Below are positions 9,310 to 17,906 of a stretch of 64,000 nt of DNA, one piece after another. The stretch's first letter is position 1, and every line of letters starts with the position of its first letter. Below the pieces are notes generated by a model. That model made no database searches, had not been told where the DNA came from, and saw only the letters and a list, made by a program, of their open reading frames with translations. Made by a program: the position numbers and the translations under genes. This DNA comes from an uncultured Helicobacter sp. (GTDB taxonomy: Bacteria; Campylobacterota; Campylobacteria; Campylobacterales; Helicobacteraceae): the NCBI RefSeq assembly GCF_937893305.1, contig NZ_CALBGN010000012.1, positions 124,001 through 188,000 on the forward strand, written 5' to 3'.

Positions 9310-10524
9310 TTGCCCAAAATCGCTCTAATTTTATTAGGTGCTGGGGAAAGCACTCGTTTTAGGGACTTAACACAAGTTCCAACAAAAACTAATGAACAAA
9401 AAAATGCTGTTACAAAATTGCCCAAAAAGCAGTGGATTAGGTTAAATGAAATTCCCGTTTGGCTAAAAGTAGCAAAGGAATTGCATTCTATCTATCCTTT
9501 CTGTGATTTTGTTTTAAGCGCAATGGAATCTGAAATTTTTTATATGAGAAAGTATTTAGATTTTTATCATTTAAACTTTAAACTAGCTTGCGGTGGAGTA
9601 ACAAGACAGGATTCCTTAAAAAATGCTATTGCGCTTTTAGATTCCAATGTAGAATTTGTTTTCGTTAGCGATATTGCACGCTGTAATATCTCACAAACAC
9701 TTTGCCAAAGAATCCTAAAAGAAGTTGGCAAATATGATTGCGTTGTGCCTTTTTTAAAAATTCAAGACACAATTGCCTATGAAGATTTAACCTTGCAATA
9801 TCTAAAAAGAGAATGTTTAAAAATTATTCAAACACCACAACTTAGCCGACTCTCCAAGCTTAAAGTTGCCTTTAAGAAAGGAAATTTTACCGATGAAAGT
9901 AGCGGGATTTGTGCAATTGGTGGAAGTGTTGGTTTTGTAGAAGGAGAACAAACTGCTAGAAAACTAACTTTCTTACAAGATTTAAAATCTCTAAATCTCC
10001 CACCTCCTAGCAATCAGACATTAATAGGGATAGGCGGTGATATTCACGCATTAACAAGTGGGGATGGCATAATCTTAGGTGGAATCCCTATTTCTTGTCC
10101 TTACCGACTTATCGCACATAGCGATGGTGATGTATGCCTACACGCACTTTGCGATGCAATTTTAGGAGCAATTGGTGCTGGCGATATTGGTGAATGGTTC
10201 CCGGATAATAGCTTAACTTACAAAGGAGCAGATTCCAAACAACTTTTAGCTAAGGTTGTAAATTTTGCTTATAGTGTAGGCTATTCTTTTAAACAAGCCG
10301 ATCTTACAATATTTGCCCAAAAACCAAAAATCTCTCCTTTCAAAAGCGCAATGGAATCACAAATTGCTACATTGCTTGGAATCCCAAATTTCAAGGTTAA
10401 TGTTAAAGCCACTACAACAGAAAAGCTAGGATTTATAGGTAGAGAAGAAGGAATTTTTGTGCAAGCAAGTGTTGTGCTTGGATATTTTAATTGGAAAAAT
10501 TTATTTGAAAAAGAGGATTTATGA
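9310..10524 (+). CDS. ispDF: Bifunctional IspD/IspF enzyme of the MEP isoprenoid pathway
   Basis: The N-terminal half is IspD (MEP cytidylyltransferase) with the nucleotide loop ILLGAGESTRF. The C-terminal half from about residue 238 is IspF (MECDP synthase) with GGDIHAL, the metal/substrate stretch HSDGDVCLHALCDAILGA and TTEKLGFIGREEG. The fusion is typical of campylobacterota. Translation starts at TTG 9310 behind TAAGGAT. The stop overlaps the start of the next regulator by four bases (ATGA), so the two are coupled. Confidence 0.95.
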   Translation: MPKIALILLGAGESTRFRDLTQVPTKTNEQKNAVTKLPKKQWIRLNEIPVWLKVAKELHSIYPFCDFVLSAMESEIFYMRKYLDFYHLNFKLACGGVTRQDSLKNAIALLDSNVEFVFVSDIARCNISQTLCQRILKEVGKYDCVVPFLKIQDTIAYEDLTLQYLKRECLKIIQTPQLSRLSKLKVAFKKGNFTDESSGICAIGGSVGFVEGEQTARKLTFLQDLKSLNLPPPSNQTLIGIGGDIHALTSGDGIILGGIPISCPYRLIAHSDGDVCLHALCDAILGAIGAGDIGEWFPDNSLTYKGADSKQLLAKVVNFAYSVGYSFKQADLTIFAQKPKISPFKSAMESQIATLLGIPNFKVNVKATTTEKLGFIGREEGIFVQASVVLGYFNWKNLFEKEDL

Positions 10525-11414
10525 AAATTTTAATCATTGAAAACGAAATTTATTTAGCACAGAGCATCACAGCAAAACTTAGTCAATTTGGTTTTACTTG
10601 TGAAATTATTTCAAGCATAGATGATGCGCTAAAATTTGAAAGTGCCGATATTATTTTGTTATCTACTAATATTCCCGGACAAGATTTTTATCCTGTTATT
10701 GAAAAGTTTAAATCTTCTATTATTGTGATGATGATTCCTTATGTTAATGATGATACTGTTACAAATCCTTTAAAAGCAGGTGCTAGTGATTATATTGTAA
10801 AACCTTTTATGATCGATGAACTCATTAGAAAAATTGACCATTATATTGAGTTTTATCAACTCCAAAAAGAAATTATTTTTTATCGTGATTATTTTTGCAA
10901 CTCCCTTTTAGTTCCAGCATACACAATCAATACAAAAGTTTCTTTTCCGCTTATTGTTAAAAGCATTTCACAAAAAGCTATTGATATGTGTGTTGTTAAT
11001 TATGCTATACAAAAGAAATTTGCAATTCATTTTATTTCTCTTTATAAAAACACTACAAATCATAAAGAAACTTTAAAGAATATTCCAAAAACTCAACTTA
11101 CTTATGTGATAGGATTTGAAACACTTAACAAAGAAGAGAAAGAAGAATATATGAAAGATTTAAAAAACATTCCTGTGATTTTTTCTTGCTTAAGTGGCGA
11201 TGTAAGTGATTTTAAAAATGTTTTTGAAATTAATATTAAAGAAGTTACTCACGGATTTCAAGATGATATATTAAGTGTTGATGAATACATTAAGACAATG
11301 ATTTTAAAATTTGAAGATCGCTATCCAGATACTGAACTTAGCAAACGCTTGGGAATGTCTCGTAAAAGTTTATGGGAAAAGAGAAAAAAATATGGAATCA
11401 CAAAAAAGAAATAA
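10521..11414 (+). CDS. Atypical orphan response regulator of the HP1021 type
   Basis: N-terminal receiver fold (about 1-118), a middle part without a familiar motif, and a C-terminal helix-turn-helix (SKRLGMSRKSLWEKRKKYGI) like the Fis-type factor. The receiver is non-canonical: the phospho-acceptor aspartate is replaced by serine in IILLSTN, the switch Thr/Ser is missing in VMMIPYV and the acidic pocket is reduced to ENE; only the lysine (VKPF) is kept. It therefore cannot be controlled by normal aspartyl phosphorylation. H. pylori HP1021, next to ispDF in that genome too, is a global, redox-responsive regulator that also binds the replication origin. No histidine kinase is adjacent. Confidence 0.88.
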   Translation: MKILIIENEIYLAQSITAKLSQFGFTCEIISSIDDALKFESADIILLSTNIPGQDFYPVIEKFKSSIIVMMIPYVNDDTVTNPLKAGASDYIVKPFMIDELIRKIDHYIEFYQLQKEIIFYRDYFCNSLLVPAYTINTKVSFPLIVKSISQKAIDMCVVNYAIQKKFAIHFISLYKNTTNHKETLKNIPKTQLTYVIGFETLNKEEKEEYMKDLKNIPVIFSCLSGDVSDFKNVFEINIKEVTHGFQDDILSVDEYIKTMILKFEDRYPDTELSKRLGMSRKSLWEKRKKYGITKKK

Positions 11415-12618
11415 TTCAAAAGAAATCTTTGAGAATGCCTTATTTGTAGATAAGGAAGCCATTTTCGCCCTACTCTTATGTCAAGAAGGACTACTAGCAC
11501 CTGTTTTTCATCTAATGAACAAAGAAGAAATGCAAGAAGTGGATAATACTGGACTTTATAAAGGACAGAGCTTTCCATTTTCTTTTATCTTAGCACCTTC
11601 TGGCAAACGCAATTCCATTGTGCTAAAAAATGCCAAAAAAGGAAGTATAGTTTCTCTAGTTTGTGAAGGAAGCGTATGTGGGGAGCTTATCGTGGATTCC
11701 ACTTTTAAAATTGATAAACAACAGCGACTTTTTAAAATAATGAGTGGTAATATTTATTCACAAAAAGCTAAAGATATTTATCATCGCTTAGGAGATTATG
11801 CGATTTGCGGTCAATACAAATTATTTCTAGAAAGTATTCAATTTGATTTTATACGTCATATTGGCAAACAAACAATTCTTGAGGCAAAAAAGAATATTCA
11901 AGCTAAGAACACTACTGCAATGGTTCTTGATGCTTCTCCTGTAACACGCATTCACGAGCGTATTTTTCGCTTTGTTTTAGATGAGAGTGATTTGCTTGTG
12001 CTTATGCTTTTGCGCCACCAAGATGAAGGTTTATTGGACTTTCATATTCGTAAATCCTGCCTACAAAAAATCATTGAAAATTATCTACCAACACATCGCA
12101 TCTTAATTTTTCCTTTAGATGATATTTATCTTTTTGCCGGAGCACACGGCATTATCCTTGATGCAATTTTGGCACAAAATTTAGGTTGTGATCAAATTGT
12201 TATTGGTGAAAATTATCCAAATCTAACTCTCTATTATGACAATCAAAAAATCTATTCTATTTTCGATACCATAAAAGATATTAAGATTAACGTTAAACTT
12301 TTACATGAGTTTGTATATTGCAGTCAATGCAATACTATTGTAAGTCTAAAAACCTGCCCACACGGCAATCATCATCATATTCACTATCATTCTGGTTTCC
12401 TACAAGAAATCTTGCAAGCTGGGCTCATTCCACCGACAATTCTTATGCGTAAAGAAGTTTCAGCTAAAATTCTAAGTTATCTCTACCCTAAACGTTTTAG
12501 CCCTCTTTTAAAACAATTTGGAGCAATGTTTGCAAACAATGGAATGATAGAAAAACAAGATGATGAAGATTTTTATTTAAAACTTATTGATCTTTACCAA
12601 ACTCACTCTCTAAAGTAG
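11392..12618 (+). CDS. ATP-sulfurylase-like protein with degenerate active site
   Basis: About 408 residues if translated from ATG 11392, in frame and overlapping the regulator by 23 bases; a longer frame upstream lies wholly inside the regulator and is unlikely. The fold resembles ATP sulfurylase: an N-terminal PUA-like part, a nucleotidyl-transferase core and the C-terminal ILQAGLIPPTILMRKEVSAKIL, which matches the enzyme's GxxPPxWFMRPEV region. The catalytic RNPxHxxH loop is altered to SPVTRIHERIF. A His/Cys cluster (YCSQCNT, then CPHGNHHHIHYH) suggests metal binding. Without other sulfate-assimilation genes nearby, a role other than sulfate activation is likely. It is tied to the HP1021-type gene and pgpA. 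Confidence 0.7.
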   Translation: MESQKRNNSKEIFENALFVDKEAIFALLLCQEGLLAPVFHLMNKEEMQEVDNTGLYKGQSFPFSFILAPSGKRNSIVLKNAKKGSIVSLVCEGSVCGELIVDSTFKIDKQQRLFKIMSGNIYSQKAKDIYHRLGDYAICGQYKLFLESIQFDFIRHIGKQTILEAKKNIQAKNTTAMVLDASPVTRIHERIFRFVLDESDLLVLMLLRHQDEGLLDFHIRKSCLQKIIENYLPTHRILIFPLDDIYLFAGAHGIILDAILAQNLGCDQIVIGENYPNLTLYYDNQKIYSIFDTIKDIKINVKLLHEFVYCSQCNTIVSLKTCPHGNHHHIHYHSGFLQEILQAGLIPPTILMRKEVSAKILSYLYPKRFSPLLKQFGAMFANNGMIEKQDDEDFYLKLIDLYQTHSLK

Positions 12619-12627
12619 GAATCCAAA

Positions 12628-13161
12628 ATGCAATCTCTTCAATTTTTTAAAACTTTCTATGGCACTAAAGATTTTTTGCAAAAAATGTTTTTAACGGTAT
12701 TTTTTAGCGGATTATGCCCTATAGCACCTGGAAGCATTGGAACTCTTGTTGCGTTACCTTTAGGCTTTTTAATTAGCTACTATATTGCCTCTAGCACACT
12801 ATTGCTTAGTGCGCTTTTGATAGCTGCTATTGCAACAAAAATTATCAACTCTTATGAAAAGCAAGGATTATATCACGATTGCAAACATATTGTCATTGAT
12901 GAGCTAGCAGGAGTTTGGATTAGTATTTCAATGATAGGACACAGTATTTTTGGACTCTTTTTATCTTATATTTTATTTAGAATCTTTGATATTTGGAAGC
13001 CTTCTGTTATCGGTAGAATAGATAAAGAAGTTAAAGGAGGCTTAGGAGTAATGGGAGATGACCTACTTGCTGGATTTTTTGCAGGACTCTTAGGTCTTAT
13101 AATCATTGGAGCAATGCAAAAGATAGAATCCTTAACTCCAATTTTGGAGTTTAGTTTCTAG
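12628..13161 (+). CDS. pgpA: Phosphatidylglycerophosphatase A
   Basis: Membrane phosphatase that makes phosphatidylglycerol from PGP. The PgpA signature is visible: APGSIGTLVALPLG near the N-terminus, then DCKHIVIDELAGVWI, and RIFDIWKPSVIGRID with GGLGVMGDDLLAGFFAG at the C-terminus. There are four membrane segments in 177 residues. The ribosome site AGGA is part of the sequence GGAATCCAAA that directly abuts the ATG, a partial copy of the dispersed repeat. Nine bases after the sulfurylase-like gene, so the last gene of the ispDF operon. Confidence 0.93.
   Translation: MQSLQFFKTFYGTKDFLQKMFLTVFFSGLCPIAPGSIGTLVALPLGFLISYYIASSTLLLSALLIAAIATKIINSYEKQGLYHDCKHIVIDELAGVWISISMIGHSIFGLFLSYILFRIFDIWKPSVIGRIDKEVKGGLGVMGDDLLAGFFAGLLGLIIIGAMQKIESLTPILEFSF
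13134..13151 (+). terminator. Hairpin at the 3' end of pgpA
   Basis: AACTCCA and TGGAGTT pair over 7 bp around ATTT, inside the last codons of pgpA and ahead of the convergent cheV. There is a short T-rich tail (TAGTTTCTAG). Modest support. Confidence 0.4.
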
Positions 13162-13178
13162 CTTTCATTCATACAAAA

Positions 13179-14138
13179 CTACTTAATCATAAACTTACGC
13201 AATGCTTCTTCTACTTCCACAGGATTAGATTTAGAGATAAATTCATCTGCATTTAATGAACGCGCCATATCTTCATTGCTACTTCCACTCATAGAAGAAT
13301 TTACAACTACTGGGATCTTAGCTGTTGATGGAGCAGCCTTGATTTGCTTAATCACTTCAAAACCGCTAGCTTCTGGCATTTCTAAATCCGTAATAATAAT
13401 CCCAATCTTAGAAACATCTGTTTCATCTGAAAAAACATAATCTAGCAATTTTTGTCCATTAACAAAAGTTTTATAATTCACTCCAAGTTTATTCAAAATA
13501 TTTTGCATGGTCTTAATAACACTTGGAGAATCATCTGCTAAAAGCACTTCATTGTCTGTTACAATTTGTCTAATCTTATTCATCTCCGCATTTTTTTCAT
13601 CTTCAATCCAAGGGAACACATCAACAAGCATTTTTTCAATATCCACAACTTGCACTAAACGCCCGTCAAAATAACGCGTTCTACTAACAAGCTTGCTATT
13701 TGGTCCAGAATTTCCAATCCCTGCACTTTGTTCAATTTCTGTCCATTTTTTATTTAAGATTCTATCAGCTTCATAAATTCTAACCCCGACCGTCCATTTT
13801 GAAAATTCGCAAATCATAATCACTTCATCTTCGCCAGGTTCTCTTTTGACTCCATAGCCCTCCAAATCTCTACCTCTATCTTTTGCATCATAGTAAAACC
13901 ATTTGCGTAAATCAATTAGCGGAATTGTAAGCTCACGGATTGTAATAAGCCCTTCAATCAAAGAGCTGCTTTCGTGAGAGACAACGGTAATTTCCCCTCT
14001 ATATTTCACAACTTCACGAATTTTAAAAACATTAACAGCGTATAAATCCTTATCTTTTTCAAGCCTAAAGCACAAAAGTTGTAATTCATTATTTCTGTGG
14101 AGATTGGTTATTTGATCAACATTAGATAAATTAGACAT
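13179..14138 (-). CDS. cheV: CheV chemotaxis coupling protein (CheW domain plus receiver)
   Basis: The N-terminal CheW-like domain (about 18-175) contains LYAVNVFKIREVVKY and IEGLITIRELTIPLIDLR. The C-terminal receiver (about 192-319) has LLADDS, phospho-acceptor in IIITDLEMPEASG and the lysine in EFISKS. Together 319 residues, as usual for CheV. This is the second cheV of the window besides the partial one before cheA, in line with the several CheVs of Helicobacter. It has its own promoter and is transcribed alone, convergent with pgpA. Confidence 0.95.
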   Translation of the reverse strand: MSNLSNVDQITNLHRNNELQLLCFRLEKDKDLYAVNVFKIREVVKYRGEITVVSHESSSLIEGLITIRELTIPLIDLRKWFYYDAKDRGRDLEGYGVKREPGEDEVIMICEFSKWTVGVRIYEADRILNKKWTEIEQSAGIGNSGPNSKLVSRTRYFDGRLVQVVDIEKMLVDVFPWIEDEKNAEMNKIRQIVTDNEVLLADDSPSVIKTMQNILNKLGVNYKTFVNGQKLLDYVFSDETDVSKIGIIITDLEMPEASGFEVIKQIKAAPSTAKIPVVVNSSMSGSSNEDMARSLNADEFISKSNPVEVEEALRKFMIK

Positions 14139-14170
14139 TTTAAAACCTCAAATCTTAAAAATTTCAGCTG

Positions 14171-14176
14171 ATTATA
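14171..14176 (-). promoter_or_regulatory. Probable -10 box of cheV
   Basis: TATAAT on the minus strand (preceded by GT), 33 bases before the cheV ATG and after the end of the msbA-type gene. Confidence 0.5.
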
Positions 14177-14197
14177 ACATAAAAATTACACAACTTT

Positions 14198-15901
14198 TTA
14201 AATACTTTTATAATATTCCCTAAATGGCGCACATTTCTCAAATAACTCCGCTTGTGTTCCACTTGCTAAAATTTTGCCTTGCGAGAAAAAATAAATCTTA
14301 TTCGCTAAAGAAACAGTAGAAAACCTATGCGCAATAATAATTACAATCCTATCTTCAAGCAATGCGCTTAAAGCCTCTCTAAATTCTTCTTCTGTTTTGT
14401 TATCTAATGCACTTGTTGCTTCATCTAAAATTAAAATTTCAGGGTTCTTGTAAAGTGCGCGAGCAATAGCAATTCTTTGTCTTTGTCCGCCACTTAAATT
14501 TGCTCCAAATTCATCAAGAACCGTATGGATTCCATTAGGAAGAGTTTGGATATAATCAAAAATTCTAGCTTGCTTTAATGCAAGCTTCACACGCACTTCA
14601 TCAATCTCACTACCATAAGCAATATTACGAGCAATAGAATCATTAAAAATAAAAATTCTTTGTGTAACAATTGCTACTTTAGAACGCAAGCTTTTTTGCG
14701 TAAAATGCTTAATATTCTTTCCATTTATTAAAATTTCACCATTATTTGCATCATAAAGACGCAAAAGCAAATTTACAAGCGAGCTTTTTCCACCTCCACT
14801 ACTCCCAACAAGAGCTATGCTCTCTCCTAATTTTATTTCTAAGCTAATCCCACTTAATGCCTGTTTTTGCCCATAATACAAATCCACATTTTTAAAACTT
14901 ATTGCTCTGATGGGTTCTTTTAGCTCCTTTTCTCCATCTTGAATTTTTGGATTCCTATCTAGCATTTCAAAAATTCTATCCCCTGCTGCAAAAGCAATTT
15001 GGATTTTACTATACAAATTGCTTATACGCTTAAAAGGAGTATAAAGCAAAAAAAGTGCTGCGGTAAAAGAAAAAAACTCCCCTGTGGTTAGCTCTGCATT
15101 AATCACCTTATATCCACCTACGAAAATCACCACAGCAATAGCGATTGCCCCAAGCGTTTCCATTAAAGGAGAGGTAAGCTCTGAAACTCTAACAGATTTC
15201 ATTGATAGCTTAAAAAGTTTCTGGTTATGGTTTGCAAACTGTTCGTGCTCCATCTTTTCTCCGGAGCTTGCCTTAATTAACTCCATATTATTAAAAATTT
15301 CAATGAGTTTAGAAGATAAATCTGCATTTTTTTCTTGCATCTTTTTAGAAGTTTTACGCATTTTTCTAGCAATCAAAGCAATAGGATAAAGTGCAAGCGG
15401 CATCACAACAAGCCCATAAAATGCAAGCTCTGGACTTTGATAAATCACAACAAACACAAGACCAAAAATCGTCAAACTCTCCCTAATGCCCTCTATAAAA
15501 TAATTTGAAACAGCCCCCTGCACTGCTGCAATATCATTTATCATGCGTGAGATTAATTCACCATTGCGATAGCGATTAAAAAATCCCATTTCAAAAGTTA
15601 GCATTTTATCTAACAGAATATTTTTTAAACGCCTAACAATATCTTGCCCTATATAATTCATATAATATGATTGAATATAAACTCCAAGCCCTTTAGAAAA
15701 ATATGCAAGAACAACCAAAAAAGGCAAAATTTGAAGCATTTTGACATCTTTCGCCAAAAAAATATCATCTAAAACCGGCTTTACAAGATATGCACTTGCT
15801 GAAGTTGCAGATGAAACTAAAATCGTCCCTATCACAGCATAAAAAAAATACAACTTATATTCTTTAATGTAAGGAAACAAACGCTTAAAAAACTGCTTCA
15901 A
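14198..15901 (-). CDS. msbA: ABC exporter of MsbA type (lipid A flippase candidate)
   Basis: A half-transporter of 567 residues with six membrane helices in the first 310 residues and a C-terminal ATPase. The ATPase has Walker A GSSGGGKSSL, signature LSGGQRQRIAIARAL, Walker B EILILDEATSALD and the H-loop IIAHRFST. Size and plan fit MsbA, which flips lipid A core across the inner membrane, but other lipid or peptide exporters look alike. The start is TTG 15901 behind a strong AAGGAG. It follows PBP1A by 17 bases, so co-transcription with envelope genes supports the MsbA call. Confidence 0.82.
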   Translation of the reverse strand: MKQFFKRLFPYIKEYKLYFFYAVIGTILVSSATSASAYLVKPVLDDIFLAKDVKMLQILPFLVVLAYFSKGLGVYIQSYYMNYIGQDIVRRLKNILLDKMLTFEMGFFNRYRNGELISRMINDIAAVQGAVSNYFIEGIRESLTIFGLVFVVIYQSPELAFYGLVVMPLALYPIALIARKMRKTSKKMQEKNADLSSKLIEIFNNMELIKASSGEKMEHEQFANHNQKLFKLSMKSVRVSELTSPLMETLGAIAIAVVIFVGGYKVINAELTTGEFFSFTAALFLLYTPFKRISNLYSKIQIAFAAGDRIFEMLDRNPKIQDGEKELKEPIRAISFKNVDLYYGQKQALSGISLEIKLGESIALVGSSGGGKSSLVNLLLRLYDANNGEILINGKNIKHFTQKSLRSKVAIVTQRIFIFNDSIARNIAYGSEIDEVRVKLALKQARIFDYIQTLPNGIHTVLDEFGANLSGGQRQRIAIARALYKNPEILILDEATSALDNKTEEEFREALSALLEDRIVIIIAHRFSTVSLANKIYFFSQGKILASGTQAELFEKCAPFREYYKSI

Positions 15902-15918
15902 TTTTACTCCTTATGAAA

Positions 15919-17853
15919 CTAAAAAATAATGGTATCGTGATTAACCTTTGGCACACTTCTAATAGGTGATTCATCTGTATAATAAAATCTCTCTCCATCT
16001 ACACTTTGAGAATATACGCCTTGTGGAATCCTAAACTTACGCTCTAACCCCGGATCAATTTCTAAAATCTTATTAAAAAAATAAGAAAAAGCAGGTGCTG
16101 GAGCAACGCCACCTGTTTCACTATATCCCATTGGTGTATTATCATCTTTTCCATACCAAATAATCGCTTCTATATTTGGAGAAAACCCACAAAACCACGC
16201 ATCAACATTGTCATTAGTAGTGCCTGTCTTTCCTGCAAGCTCGATTCCATCTACCTTAGCACGCCTTCCTGTTCCAGTATTTACAGCATTGCGCAAAATA
16301 TCAACAATTAAAAAACTCTGCATTTCCTTAGAAAGCTCATATTCATTTGGGGTAAAATGCGCTACATCTCCCTTAACATCTATAATATGACTAATTAGCA
16401 TAGGATCAATGACTTTTCCATAATTAGAAAACACCATAAAATTTCTAGCCATCTCAAGTGGAGATGCACCAAAACTTCCTAGAGAAATTGATAAATCCTT
16501 AGGCACATTACTAAAACCATATTTTAAAACATCTGCATAAATCCTATCAAATCCTACTTCTTCTACTAGATTAATTGTTGCAAGATTTAGAGATTTTGTT
16601 AATGCTGTTTTTAAAGATACAAATCCACTAAGGGAGCTTCCATAATTTTTTGGTTGCCATCTTTTTCTCTCTCCACCAACTCTGTATTCATAAGTTCTAG
16701 CAATATCTGGGATTTGATAGTTTTGCGCAATTCCAGAATTTATTGCACTAAGATATAAAAAAGGCTTTACACTGCTCCCTACTTGTCGCTTACTTTGTGT
16801 AGCGCGTGAAAAATTACTTTTCCCATAATCCACACCCCCAACAAGTGCTAAAATCTTCCCTGTTTTATTCTCCAAAACAACAAATGCTCCATTTAATTTT
16901 TCTTTTAAATCTTCATCATTTTTATGTCTTGATAAAATCTGTTCATAGCCAAAATACAATGCTTCTTGTGCAAGTTCTTGATAATCCAAGTCAAGATTTA
17001 AATAAATTTTATATCCAGCAGTTTTTAAATCTTTTAATCCTACAAGCTGTCTTTGCACTTCATCAACAACATAAGGAGCTACATTTTGAGTAAGCGTATC
17101 ATCATACACCTTTGGTCGCTCATTACTCTGTGTGGTAAATTCTTCTTCTGAAATCCAACCAAGCTCATACATCCTTTGCAAAACATTATTTGCTCTACCT
17201 AATGCAAATTCATAATTTTTAGTAGGGTCATAAAAGCTAGGAGCGCGTGGCAAGGACACAAGCATCGCCATTTCTTTTAAAGAGAGTGCTTGCATCTCTT
17301 TTTTAAAATACCCAAGAGAAGCTGTTTTTACCCCATAAAATCCGTGTCCAAAATAAGTATGATTTAAATAACGCTCTAAAATCTCTTCTTTGCTAAGAAT
17401 TGTTTCAAGACGCATTGCAAGTAAGACTTCTTTAATTTTTCTTTCAAGCGTTTTATCGCGTGTTAGGGCGACATTTTTAATGAGTTGTTGCGTAATTGTA
17501 CTTCCACCTTCTGCATAGCGTGCGTTTTTAATGTTTTTAAGCATTGCACGCATAATTGCATCTACATTAATCCCGGGATGCTCAAAAAATAATGTGTCTT
17601 CAATTGCCAATAATGCTTCAATAAGGCGCGGTGGAATCTCTTCAAAAGTTGTATAAAAACGAAATTCCTTATCAAACAAATTTGCCACTAAGCGATTTTG
17701 ACGATCAAAAATCTGCGTCGCTACTGGTGGTTTATAATGCACAATTTTATCCGTATCATTACGAATCTCCACATACACCTGCACCACAAAGATAACAATC
17801 CCTATTATAGCAATTATTCCAATACCGCCAAGTATTCTTAAAAAAGTCTTCAA
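15919..17853 (-). CDS. pbpA: Class A penicillin-binding protein 1A
   Basis: Bifunctional peptidoglycan synthase. It has a short cytoplasmic tail, one membrane helix (about 5-27), a GT51 glycosyltransferase (IEDTLFFEHPGI, then AEGGSTITQQLIKNVAL) and a transpeptidase with SSVK, SLN and KTGT motifs. Length 644 is in the usual range. The start is TTG 17853 behind AAGGGA; the nearby ATG at 17857 is out of frame. It lies in a run with ftsW upstream and the MsbA-type gene downstream. Confidence 0.95.
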   Translation of the reverse strand: MKTFLRILGGIGIIAIIGIVIFVVQVYVEIRNDTDKIVHYKPPVATQIFDRQNRLVANLFDKEFRFYTTFEEIPPRLIEALLAIEDTLFFEHPGINVDAIMRAMLKNIKNARYAEGGSTITQQLIKNVALTRDKTLERKIKEVLLAMRLETILSKEEILERYLNHTYFGHGFYGVKTASLGYFKKEMQALSLKEMAMLVSLPRAPSFYDPTKNYEFALGRANNVLQRMYELGWISEEEFTTQSNERPKVYDDTLTQNVAPYVVDEVQRQLVGLKDLKTAGYKIYLNLDLDYQELAQEALYFGYEQILSRHKNDEDLKEKLNGAFVVLENKTGKILALVGGVDYGKSNFSRATQSKRQVGSSVKPFLYLSAINSGIAQNYQIPDIARTYEYRVGGERKRWQPKNYGSSLSGFVSLKTALTKSLNLATINLVEEVGFDRIYADVLKYGFSNVPKDLSISLGSFGASPLEMARNFMVFSNYGKVIDPMLISHIIDVKGDVAHFTPNEYELSKEMQSFLIVDILRNAVNTGTGRRAKVDGIELAGKTGTTNDNVDAWFCGFSPNIEAIIWYGKDDNTPMGYSETGGVAPAPAFSYFFNKILEIDPGLERKFRIPQGVYSQSVDGERFYYTDESPIRSVPKVNHDTIIF

Positions 17854-17906
17854 ACATTCCCTTTTATCAATAAAATTTTACGATTCTAACACAGAATCCC
17901 TAAATA

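Noticed and set aside
11311..11391. Longer start of the sulfurylase-like gene
   Set aside because: The extension overlaps the helix-turn-helix of the regulator gene on the same strand and reads as a shadow frame; ATG 11392 is better.
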